From positions 1 through 64,000 of the forward strand of contig JAPOVK010000057.1 of NCBI GenBank assembly GCA_026708185.1: a stretch of 64,000 bases of DNA, in the 5' to 3' direction. Below, in pieces: positions 34,858-42,925 of this stretch. Source of the stretch: Gammaproteobacteria bacterium. GTDB lineage: Bacteria > Pseudomonadota > Gammaproteobacteria > Pseudomonadales > Azotimanducaceae. How positions within the stretch are numbered: position 1 is the first letter of the stretch; each line of letters opens with the position of its first letter. The position numbers were made by a program, and so were the translations under genes. A model generated the notes under the pieces. That model worked only from the letters and a program-made list of their open reading frames with translations, was not told the origin of the DNA and made no database searches.

Positions 34858-35951
34858 TGTCCGACCTGCACTTCCCACGGCGTGCCGACTGGCTCCACCG
34901 ATCACCGGAGGACCTCGGCTTCGACCCCGACGACCTCGCGCGCGCCTGCAACTTCGCCGTGTCCTCGGAGATCGACTGGCCGACGGACGTGAGCGCCATG
35001 GTCGCCGCCGAAGATCCGCCGCCGTACAACGAGATCATCGGTCCGACCAAGCCGCGCGGCGAGGCAACCGGCGTGGTGGTCAAGGACGGCTACGTCGCGA
35101 CCACCTGGGGCACGCCGACTCGCGTGGACATGACCTTCAGCGCCACCAAGAGCTACTTGGCCACCTGCGCCGGGCTCGCGCTGGATCGGGGTTTGATCGC
35201 GGACGTCGACGAGCCCGTGGTCGACAGCGTCCCCGGGGACTGGTTCGCCAGTGCGCACAACCGCCAGATCACGTGGCGGCACCTGCTGCAGCAGACCAGC
35301 GAATGGTCGGGCACGTTGTTCGGCATCCCCGACACCGTGGACCACAACCGTTCCGTCGGGCGACGACCGGAGGGTCCGCGCAAGGGCGAGCCGCGCCGGC
35401 TGCGCACGCCGGGGACGTTCTGGGAATACAACGATGTGCGGGTCAACGCTCTCGGCCTGGCGGCGCTGTACGTGTGGGGAGAGCCTCTCCTGGGCGTCTT
35501 GCGACGCGACGTGATGGACCCGATCGGTGCGACGGACACGTGGGAGTGGCACCCGTACCGCAACGCCTATGTGGAAATCGCCGGCAGGTCGTTACCCTCG
35601 GTGCCCGGCGGTGGACACTGGGGCGGCGGGCTGTGGATCAGTGCGTACGACCATGCTCGGTTCGGGCTGCTCATGCTCGCCCGCGGACGCTGGCACGGTA
35701 CGCAGATCCTGTCGCCCGAGTGGATCGATGCGGCGTTGACGCCTTGTGAGCAGAACCCGCGCTACGGCTTCATGTGGTGGCTGAACCCGGAGCGCAAACC
35801 CTGGTCCGCCGCATCCGAGAACGCCTTCGCCGCGATCGGCGCGGGCGGCAACTTGGTGTTCGTCTCCCCCGAGCACAACCTCGTCGTCGTCACGCGCTGG
35901 GCCGGCGACCCGAACGGCGTGGTCGAGCGGGTCATCAACGCGCTGCGCTGA
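34857..35951 (+). CDS. Serine hydrolase, beta-lactamase class C fold
   Basis: The 364-residue protein has the nucleophile motif S-x-x-K in FSATKSYL, preceded by VVVKDGYVATTWG. The Y-x-N-like motif is EYNDVRVN, and a late GAGGNLVFV segment takes the place of the K-T-G strand. The LLQQTSEW element is typical of the esterase/DD-peptidase-like branch. There is no signal peptide, so it is probably cytosolic and an esterase or amidohydrolase, not a resistance enzyme. The ATG sits in the TGATG overlap with the Uma2 stop, so translation is coupled. Confidence 0.85.
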   Translation: MSDLHFPRRADWLHRSPEDLGFDPDDLARACNFAVSSEIDWPTDVSAMVAAEDPPPYNEIIGPTKPRGEATGVVVKDGYVATTWGTPTRVDMTFSATKSYLATCAGLALDRGLIADVDEPVVDSVPGDWFASAHNRQITWRHLLQQTSEWSGTLFGIPDTVDHNRSVGRRPEGPRKGEPRRLRTPGTFWEYNDVRVNALGLAALYVWGEPLLGVLRRDVMDPIGATDTWEWHPYRNAYVEIAGRSLPSVPGGGHWGGGLWISAYDHARFGLLMLARGRWHGTQILSPEWIDAALTPCEQNPRYGFMWWLNPERKPWSAASENAFAAIGAGGNLVFVSPEHNLVVVTRWAGDPNGVVERVINALR

Positions 35952-35955
35952 CCTG

Positions 35956-36025
35956 GGTGCGCGGGCCTCCCGGCCCGCAACCTTCGTCTCATTCAACGGG
36001 ATGCGGGCGTGGACGCCCGCGCACC
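35956..36025. repeat. 70-bp two-hairpin element with perfect terminal inverted repeats
   Basis: GGTGCGCGGGC at 35956-35966 is the exact inverse of GCCCGCGCACC at 36015-36025. Inside, GCGGGCC/GGCCCGC (35961-35978) and GCGGGCGT/ACGCCCGC (36003-36020) form two strong hairpins. The arrangement is like REP/BIME units. It lies between convergent genes and could block transcription from both. A half-size relative is at 44777-44796. Confidence 0.75.
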
Positions 36026-36052
36026 GCCTAGACGCCTTGAGAGCGCCGAACG

Positions 36053-36151
36053 TTGACACTTGAATCAAGTTCTGTGACACCGGCGGGAGAACGCGTAGCG
36101 TCGAACCGCTTGCGGTTCGCCTCGATTCGCGTCGCGCGAGCGACGCGCCTA
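36053..36151. repeat. Dispersed hairpin repeat, copy A
   Basis: The element starts TTGACACTTG, has TTCTGTGACAC soon after, and then a stem CGAACCGC/GCGGTTCG followed by CCTCGATTCGCG and a second stem, ending CGCCTAC. The same order of blocks occurs at 57590-57705. The last three bases are the stop codon of the minus-strand carboxylase gene. Its place between convergent genes suggests a transcription-ending role or a preferred insertion site. Confidence 0.7.
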
Positions 36152-39100
36152 CTCGCTAACCGGGCGGACGACGAATAGCAGGTCGCCGCCGTTGACCTGC
36201 TGGCCGGTGGGGACGTTGACCCGCCGCACCTCGAACCGGCTGTCCCCGTCGTAGAGCGGGGGCTGGCCAGGCGTGTTGAAGTCAAGAAGGCGCACCGGGG
36301 TGAAGATCTTGAACGCTTCCAGTTGGCACAGCGTCGTATCGACGCCGACCCGATCGCCAACCGAGACGTACGGCGGCTCGGTGGGGGACGGCGTGCCGTA
36401 GAAGATGCCAGTGGACGGGGCGACCACCTTGAGTTCGTCGCTGTCTTCGATGGTGATGGCATCGAGGCCGATGCCAGCATCGTCGTCGCCCGCCGCATCG
36501 GCGATCTCGGCGATGAGTTCGGCGGCGTCGAGGCGCGTCAGGAACTCCGGCAGGTAGCCCGTATCGTAGTCGCCGCGTAGGAACACCTCGTCACGCAGGA
36601 TGCGCTTGACCAGGGCGACGTTGGTGGAGATGCCCTGGATGCGGACGCGGTCCAAGTAGTCGGCAAGTTTCTCGGCCGTGGTGGCCCGGTCCGGTCCACG
36701 CGCGATGACCTGCGCGATCATGCTGTCGTAGTAGGGAGAGACGAATTTCCCCTCGGCCGCCGCTGCGATGACGTCGATGCCCTCCTCCTGCGGGAACTCG
36801 CACTCGCGGATCTCGCCCGGGCTCGGCTGGAACGACAGCCCCGTTGCCGACTCGACCAGGCGCTCGGCGTTGACGCGCGCCTCGATCGCATAGCCGTCGT
36901 CACCAACGGCAAGCTCCTCGATGCTCTGCCCGGCGGCGATCCGCAACTGCTCGCCGACGATGTCGACCCCGGAGACCCACTCGGTGACCGGGTGTTCGAC
37001 CTGCAGACGCGTGTTCATCTCCATGAAGTAGACGGCGCCAGCGTCGAGGTCGTAGATGAACTCGACCGTGCCGGCGCCGACGTAGCTGACGGCGTCGGCT
37101 AGCGCCGCGGCATGCTTGCGGACATCGGCATCGAGTTCGTCCGGCAGCATCGTGGAGCCGGACTCCTCGATCACCTTTTGCTTGTCGCGCTGCACGCTGC
37201 AGTCGCGCAAGCCGAGGACCTGCGTATGTCCATGCCGGTCACGGAGGATCTGTACCTCGATGTGGCGCAGCGAAGTGACGTAGCGTTCGAGGTAGACATC
37301 GCCGTTGCCGAACGCCGCACGCGCCTCCACCGAAACACGATGAAAGGCCTCGTGGAAGTCGTCGGGCCGCTCCACGACTTCGATGCCCTTGCCGCCCCCG
37401 CCGTGCACGGCCTTGATGAGTACGGGGTAGCCGATCTCCGTTGCCGACTCGGCCGCGCGGTCCCCGTCGGTGAGGATGCCATGACTCCCTGGCACGACAG
37501 GCACGGCGTTCGCCAGCGCCGTGGTGATGGCGTTCGACTTGTTGCCCATGGTCTCCATGCTGGACACCGGCGGTCCGACGAAGTTGACGCCGCGGCTGCG
37601 CACCAGTTCGGCGAACTGGGCGTTCTCGGACAGAAAGCCGATCCCCGGATGCAGCGCGTCAACGTTCTCGAGCTCGGCGATCCGGACCACCGAGGCGGCA
37701 TTCAGGTAGCTCTCGTCCGGGGTATTGCCGCCGATGCCGACCAGGTTGTCCGCATCGGTGAGCATGTCCGCCGGCACCGATTCCATGTCGGGGTCCGACT
37801 GGACGAGCACCACCGAGACGCCGTGGCGCTGGGCCACGCGCACAAGCTTGGTCGCCGTGCAGCCGCGGGCATGGACGAGCATCTTCTGGACCGGCCGGAA
37901 GAGTTCGCTCTCGCTCACGGTCTTACGCGGCGCCTCGGCCTGTGGGCCGACGTCGTGGGCGCCCTCCATGACCCGATTGACGACGTCCTCCACGGTCTCC
38001 GTCGGCACCGGGATGTCGGGGTCGATTCGGCGCAGGTCGTCGTCGAGGTCGGGCAGGAACGGGTGCCTGACGAAGCCCTGCATGGCGCCGTCGACACCCG
38101 AAAGGTAGTTGGCGATGTGCGAATCCGACGGCAGGTAGCTCGACACGACGATCTGCCCCGCGAACGGCATGCTCGCGCCGGAGAAGTAGCAGGTCTGCAC
38201 CAGCGGATGGGTGACGAAGCTCGCCTGCGCGCCGCCCGTGCAGTCGCCGAAGCCGAATACGATCACCGGCAGGTCGAAGTCTCGCACGAAGCGGGTCAGG
38301 CGGTCGTTGATGGCCGCCATGGAAAAGAGCGCCCCGGCACCCTCCATGGTCTGCATGCCGCCGGAGGAGATGAAGCAGATCACCGGCAGCCGCTCCTCGG
38401 CGCAGGCCACCAGGAGCTTGCAGAACTTCTCCGCGCTCGCCATGTCGAAGGCCCCCGCCTTGAAGGCGGTGTTGGAGATCACGACCCCTGCGCGCAAGCC
38501 GTCCTGACCGTTCTTGAAGCGGCCGATGCCCGTGACCACACCGCACGGCGGCGTACCTTTCTGGATCGCGCCCTCGATCGACACGCGCAGACCCGGGAAG
38601 CGGTGCGGATCGGAACTGATGAGGTCGGCGTCGCGCTCCTCGAAATCGTCGAAGAACCGCGCGATGAAGGCCTCAAAGCCGGTCACGTTGCGCCGCTTGT
38701 AGCCTTGCAGCACGTCGCGGATCAGCAGATCGCGGTAGGCCTGGATCAGGCGGTTCCAGAAGTCCTTGCGCCGCCCGATGCTTCGCGGCGCGATGCGGCC
38801 GTCGTAGCGGCGGCCGTCCCATTCCGCCTGCAGATAGGACGTGAGCAGCCGTTCGAAGAGGAACGTCACGACCACGAACAGGGTGTCCGAGATGTGCGAG
38901 GAAGCGTTCTTCTTCCACTCCTCCACGGCGCGGAAGAAGCGCGCCGAACGCGGCTGGGCGGACGTGCGCTGGTACCAGTCGAAGAACTGGCTGCGCAGGC
39001 GCGCCGTCGCGTCTTCGCCGCTGCCGTTGCCGGCCTGCGCAAGCGCTGCCTCGATCAACCCCTTAAGGGATTCCCGGGACAGGGCACGACTGGACTCGGC

Positions 39101-41029
39101 CTCCCGGGCGATGGACGCGAGGTTGGCGACGATGTGGTCGTAGACGGCGTCGAAGAGGAGCAGGTTCTCGCACTCCTTCGCGAAGTCGTCGCGCAGTTCG
39201 TCGTGGAGGACGACGTCGAGGACGGTCATGTCCGCCAGCGGAGGGTCGCCGCCGGCTTGGACGTGTTCGAAGGCCGTCGGAAAGCGGTCCTCGATGATCA
39301 GGCGATTCGCCACGATGGTGGACGACTGCCCGTTCACCGCTTGGCGCGTCGTCGGCGACAGCGCGGTCTGCGAGCGCAGGTCGCCGGCCAGCGCACCCTC
39401 GGTCATCGCCACGTTCAGTTCTGTCGCGAGTTGCTCGCGCAGATAGGCGTCCGATTTGTCGCCGACGTCGCCGAAGAGCTTCATGCCCTCGTGGCTGAAG
39501 CGCTGGCGGAGTGCCAGGCCGAGCTCGGCATCGCCGCGCAACGCCGCAATCAGGCCGCGCGGTTCCGCCAACTCGGCAACACCGAACAGGTGGCGCGCAT
39601 CCGCGACGTTCTCGGTGAAGCCCTTGAGAGCGCGGAAGTTGCCCGCGGCGTCGATCTTCCATCGGTTGTAGAGATACATGCCGACGGTGGCCACGAGGCC
39701 TGTGCGCGCGTCCTCGAAATTCTTCTGCGGCTCGCCGAGGAAGAACTGGGCGAAGCGACCTCGGGCGGCGTTGACGGCCTCTTTCGCGTCGCTGGCGCGA
39801 CGCGCCTTTTCGACGTAGTTCTTCCAGGCGCGGGCCACGGTGTCGTCGTAGATCACCTTGTCGGGATCCTGCAGCCAGCTTAAGAACGTCTGCCGACGCT
39901 CCCGGTCGGTGCGGGCATCGAGTTCGCCCCGTGGCAGTTCCTGTTCCGCAAGCCGGCCGTAGGCTCGCGTGGTGGTCGCCTTGATCCGCCAACGCACGCG
40001 CAGGTAGCGCAGGTAGCGGTAGGCGACCCCGAAGACGTTCAGGTACTCCGTGGGGTTGCGGGTGAGTTTCAGACCGGCGCTCGCTTGCACCTTGCGCAGG
40101 CGCTCGGACGGGTCGAGGTAGCGCAGGAGGCTGCGCTTGTAGTGGTCAAGGATGTACGGGTTCTCGGCGACGAAGCGCTTGGTGGTTTCCTCGACATGCT
40201 GGATGCCGGAGACGATGGCCTCGGCCAGGTTCTTGACATCCTCGCCCGGCACGTAGTCGATGACCGCGTCGATGTTGCCCTGGACCTTGAGTTCGAACGG
40301 CGACAGGCCCACCTGCTTGGCGCACTGCTGCCAAGACAGGTTCAGGCGGCGCGCGATACTTGCCAAACCCTTCGGCTGGATGGTGCTGAAGACGCCGTCG
40401 CGCACGGACAGGATGAGATTGCTGGCGGCGAGCGGGATCGCGCCGCCGGAGTAGCCGAGGCCGTAGACGATGCCGAGATTCGGCACGTCGGTATTGGACA
40501 TCTCGGCGATGAGTCGAGAAATACTGTGTGACTGGTTGTTCTTATTGGCGATTTCATCGCCCGCCGCCCCGGGCGTGTCCATCAGGCTGACGATCGGCAG
40601 GGACCGGTTGGCGAACTCCTCGATGCACGCCGCCGCCTTCAGGTGATGTTCCGGCATCCACTCGCCGGTGCGCACGCCCCGGTTCTGGGCGATGAACCCC
40701 ACCCGGCGTTGGTCGCCGTCGAAGTCCATCACGACGATCGCCGAGTAGAACGGGCCGTCCCGGTCTTCCTTCTCGAGGGTGCCGAGGCGCCGGATTACGT
40801 CCGGTGCGGGGACTCGCTTCGGATCCTCGGCGCCGGTGACCACCGCCTCGATGTACGAGTCGATGTCCATGTTGTCGAGGAGTTCGGCCTGGCGGCGCAC
40901 CTCCTCGTCCGGCACCATGCCGCGCAGGGGCGGATCGAAGTGCTGCTCCTCGTCGGGCAGCAACGAAGTGTCCCGAGCATAGGTCTCGGCGATCATGAAG
41001 AGATCGTCGGGTGCTGCCGCCTTGTCCAT
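36149..41029 (-). CDS. Giant single-chain biotin-dependent acyl-CoA carboxylase (CT-BC-BCCP)
   Basis: The protein has 1,626 residues from the ATG at 41027-41029 (a TTG two codons earlier is also open). Domains in order: a carboxyltransferase-alpha-like domain (about 95-290, SLMDTPGAAGDE and GLGYSGGAIPLA); a 500-residue helical region of unknown family; a carboxyltransferase-beta-like domain (about 815-1000, ISSGGMQTMEGAGALFSM, FGFGDCTGGAQASF); a biotin carboxylase (about 1040-1505, glycine loop HGGGGKGIEV, signature EMNTRLQVEH); and a biotinyl domain (about 1535-1625). The expected biotin lysine is in EAFKIF, not the usual A-M-K-M. It probably carboxylates acetyl-CoA to malonyl-CoA, given fabY nearby, but another acyl-CoA is possible. 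Confidence 0.88.
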   Translation of the reverse strand: MDKAAAPDDLFMIAETYARDTSLLPDEEQHFDPPLRGMVPDEEVRRQAELLDNMDIDSYIEAVVTGAEDPKRVPAPDVIRRLGTLEKEDRDGPFYSAIVVMDFDGDQRRVGFIAQNRGVRTGEWMPEHHLKAAACIEEFANRSLPIVSLMDTPGAAGDEIANKNNQSHSISRLIAEMSNTDVPNLGIVYGLGYSGGAIPLAASNLILSVRDGVFSTIQPKGLASIARRLNLSWQQCAKQVGLSPFELKVQGNIDAVIDYVPGEDVKNLAEAIVSGIQHVEETTKRFVAENPYILDHYKRSLLRYLDPSERLRKVQASAGLKLTRNPTEYLNVFGVAYRYLRYLRVRWRIKATTTRAYGRLAEQELPRGELDARTDRERRQTFLSWLQDPDKVIYDDTVARAWKNYVEKARRASDAKEAVNAARGRFAQFFLGEPQKNFEDARTGLVATVGMYLYNRWKIDAAGNFRALKGFTENVADARHLFGVAELAEPRGLIAALRGDAELGLALRQRFSHEGMKLFGDVGDKSDAYLREQLATELNVAMTEGALAGDLRSQTALSPTTRQAVNGQSSTIVANRLIIEDRFPTAFEHVQAGGDPPLADMTVLDVVLHDELRDDFAKECENLLLFDAVYDHIVANLASIAREAESSRALSRESLKGLIEAALAQAGNGSGEDATARLRSQFFDWYQRTSAQPRSARFFRAVEEWKKNASSHISDTLFVVVTFLFERLLTSYLQAEWDGRRYDGRIAPRSIGRRKDFWNRLIQAYRDLLIRDVLQGYKRRNVTGFEAFIARFFDDFEERDADLISSDPHRFPGLRVSIEGAIQKGTPPCGVVTGIGRFKNGQDGLRAGVVISNTAFKAGAFDMASAEKFCKLLVACAEERLPVICFISSGGMQTMEGAGALFSMAAINDRLTRFVRDFDLPVIVFGFGDCTGGAQASFVTHPLVQTCYFSGASMPFAGQIVVSSYLPSDSHIANYLSGVDGAMQGFVRHPFLPDLDDDLRRIDPDIPVPTETVEDVVNRVMEGAHDVGPQAEAPRKTVSESELFRPVQKMLVHARGCTATKLVRVAQRHGVSVVLVQSDPDMESVPADMLTDADNLVGIGGNTPDESYLNAASVVRIAELENVDALHPGIGFLSENAQFAELVRSRGVNFVGPPVSSMETMGNKSNAITTALANAVPVVPGSHGILTDGDRAAESATEIGYPVLIKAVHGGGGKGIEVVERPDDFHEAFHRVSVEARAAFGNGDVYLERYVTSLRHIEVQILRDRHGHTQVLGLRDCSVQRDKQKVIEESGSTMLPDELDADVRKHAAALADAVSYVGAGTVEFIYDLDAGAVYFMEMNTRLQVEHPVTEWVSGVDIVGEQLRIAAGQSIEELAVGDDGYAIEARVNAERLVESATGLSFQPSPGEIRECEFPQEEGIDVIAAAAEGKFVSPYYDSMIAQVIARGPDRATTAEKLADYLDRVRIQGISTNVALVKRILRDEVFLRGDYDTGYLPEFLTRLDAAELIAEIADAAGDDDAGIGLDAITIEDSDELKVVAPSTGIFYGTPSPTEPPYVSVGDRVGVDTTLCQLEAFKIFTPVRLLDFNTPGQPPLYDGDSRFEVRRVNVPTGQQVNGGDLLFVVRPVSE

Positions 41030-41106
41030 CAGCAAGAGTCCTAGGCTGCGCGATGCAGCCTTAGCGGGTACCCTCGGCGGTGCGAGTCATCGAGTCCATG
41101 CGTAAA

Positions 41107-41135
41107 TCCGTCGCACGCTCAAGCAGTTATATAAT
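41107..41135 (+). promoter_or_regulatory. Candidate promoter of moaB
   Basis: TATAAT at 41130-41135 is a perfect -10 hexamer in an AT-rich patch otherwise rare here. The region 17 bases upstream (41107-41112) is a poor -35, so activation or an alternative start may be needed. It lies 80 bases before moaB and opposite to the carboxylase gene. Confidence 0.4.
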
Positions 41136-41215
41136 GCTCATACCGAACCATTCCACAAACGCGGAATGAAATCCATAGCCGTTTGACCGGAGCGCAACCG
41201 CAGCGTTCGCCGCCC

Positions 41216-41728
41216 ATGAGCCACCTGTCCCTCGCCATCGCCGTGCTCACCGTTTCCGACACCCGGGGGCCGGACGAGGACACGTCGGGCGACCTGCTCG
41301 TCGAGCGATTGACGGGTGCCGGCCACCGTCTCGCAGAGCGGCGTATCGTCACGGACGACGTCTACGCGATCCGCGCGATCGTGAGCGCGTGGATCGCCGA
41401 TGCCGGCGTGCAGGCGGTCTTGACCACCGGCGGCACGGGCTTCACCGGTCGTGACAGCACGCCGGAGGCGTTGTTGCCGCTCTTCGACAAGACCATCGAC
41501 GGATTCGGCGAACTCTTCCGGCAGGTCTCGTTCGACGAGATCGGCAGTTCCACCATCCAGTCGCGCGCCGTCGGCGGACTCGCGAACGGCACGCTCGTCT
41601 TCGCGATGCCAGGCTCGACGGGCGCCTGCCGAACGGCTTGGGACAAGATCTTGCGAAATCAGTTGGATGCGGACTTCAAGCCGTGTAATTTCGCCGAACT
41701 GCTGCCGCGGTTCCGCGAACACGCCTGA
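41216..41728 (+). CDS. moaB: Molybdenum cofactor biosynthesis protein MoaB
   Basis: This 170-residue member of the MoaB/Mog fold adenylates molybdopterin before molybdenum insertion. VLTVSDTRGPDEDTSG is the N-terminal block. VLTTGGTGFTGRDSTPEAL is the substrate-binding glycine loop. VFAMPGSTGACRTAWDKIL is the C-terminal signature with the second glycine-rich turn. The ATG at 41216 fits the family; an upstream in-frame TTG adds eleven unrelated residues. No molybdoenzyme gene is adjacent. Confidence 0.93.
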   Translation: MSHLSLAIAVLTVSDTRGPDEDTSGDLLVERLTGAGHRLAERRIVTDDVYAIRAIVSAWIADAGVQAVLTTGGTGFTGRDSTPEALLPLFDKTIDGFGELFRQVSFDEIGSSTIQSRAVGGLANGTLVFAMPGSTGACRTAWDKILRNQLDADFKPCNFAELLPRFREHA

Positions 41729-41758
41729 GAACACCCCACCCCTCTCCAAGGAGACCCC

Positions 41759-42904
41759 ATGACCCACGCCTACGTCCTCGGTGCCAAGCGCACGCCGATC
41801 GGCAGTTTCCAGGGTGCGCTCGCGCGCTCCACAGCGCCCGAACTCGGCGCGCATGCCATCCGCGCCGCGATCGAGCACGCGGGGGTCGACGGCGACGCCG
41901 TCGACGAGGTGTTCATGGGCAACGTGGTCAGTGCAGGCGTCCGCCAGGCGCCCGCTCGCCAAGCCATGCGCGAAGCCGGCCTTCCCGACGCCATCGGGGC
42001 GACCACGGTGAACAAGGTGTGTGGATCCGGCATGAAGGCGGCCATGTTGGCGACCGACCTCATCCGTGCAGGCAGCGCCGAGTGCGTGGTTGCCGGAGGC
42101 ATGGAGAGCATGACCAATGCGCCCTACCTCGTCCAGAAAGCCCGCGCCGGCTTGCGCATGGGGCACGGCGAACTCGCGGACTCGATGTTCACCGACGGCC
42201 TCGAGGACGCCGAGACGGGCGGCTCCATGGGGAGCTTCGCGCAAGACACCGCGGATGAGCACCAGCTTACGCGCGCTGCCATGGACGACTTCGCCATTCG
42301 CTCCGTCACCAAGGCCCTGGCAGCCATGGAAAGCGGCATGCTCGACGCCGAGATCAGCCCCTTCGGGGACGTCACCGAAGACGAGCAGCCGCGACGCTCC
42401 AAGATCGACCGGATTCCGAGCCTGCGGCCGGCGTTCAAAAGGGACGGCACGATCACCGCCGCGAACGCGAGTTCGATCTCCGACGGCGCTTCCGCGCTGG
42501 TCATCGCCGGCGAAGACGCAGCGGCCCGTGCCAAGCCGCTCGCGCGCATCGTCGCCCACGCCACCCACTCGATCCATCCCGCAGCCTTCACGGTCGCGCC
42601 CGCCGGCGCGATCGCCAAGGTGCTCGACCGTGCGGGCTGGTCGAAGGACGATGTCGACGTCTTCGAGATCAACGAAGCGTTCGCCTGCGTGCCGATGATG
42701 GCGATCGACGAACTCGGCCTCGACGCCGACAAGGTGAACCTCTACGGCGGGGCCTGCGCCCAGGGCCACCCCATTGGTTCCACCGGCGCGCGACTGATCG
42801 TCACGTTGACGCACGCCCTCGGCGCCACCGGCGGCAGACGCGGCGTCGCCTCGCTGTGCATCGGTGGCGGCGAGGCCACCGCCATCGCGCTCGAACGGCT
42901 CTAG
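41759..42904 (+). CDS. Acetyl-CoA C-acetyltransferase (thiolase)
   Basis: The 381-residue thiolase II-type enzyme condenses or cleaves acyl-CoA. The nucleophilic cysteine is in NKVCGSGMKA (Cys88). FEINEAFA is at the middle of the second half. GGACAQGHPIGSTGAR carries the catalytic histidine near 337, and the base cysteine is in LCIGGGEATA near 367. AAGGAG lies before the ATG at 41759. It is the second gene of moaB-thiolase-fabY; the gap to fabY is 21 bases. Ketone-body-like, PHB or short-chain fatty-acid roles are all open. Confidence 0.95.
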   Translation: MTHAYVLGAKRTPIGSFQGALARSTAPELGAHAIRAAIEHAGVDGDAVDEVFMGNVVSAGVRQAPARQAMREAGLPDAIGATTVNKVCGSGMKAAMLATDLIRAGSAECVVAGGMESMTNAPYLVQKARAGLRMGHGELADSMFTDGLEDAETGGSMGSFAQDTADEHQLTRAAMDDFAIRSVTKALAAMESGMLDAEISPFGDVTEDEQPRRSKIDRIPSLRPAFKRDGTITAANASSISDGASALVIAGEDAAARAKPLARIVAHATHSIHPAAFTVAPAGAIAKVLDRAGWSKDDVDVFEINEAFACVPMMAIDELGLDADKVNLYGGACAQGHPIGSTGARLIVTLTHALGATGGRRGVASLCIGGGEATAIALERL

Positions 42905-42925
42905 GGCGGGCGCGAGGTAACCACG

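Noticed and set aside
37112-39883. 923-codon plus-strand frame opposite the carboxylase
   Set aside because: It lies entirely within the carboxylase gene, has no recognisable domain, and reflects third-position GC bias.
41160-41215. Possible riboswitch before moaB
   Set aside because: The leader is under 90 bases, and no conserved aptamer pattern such as the Moco motif could be traced.
41138-42814. 558-codon minus-strand frame opposite moaB and the thiolase
   Set aside because: Both plus-strand genes carry complete catalytic motifs, so the antisense frame is a shadow.
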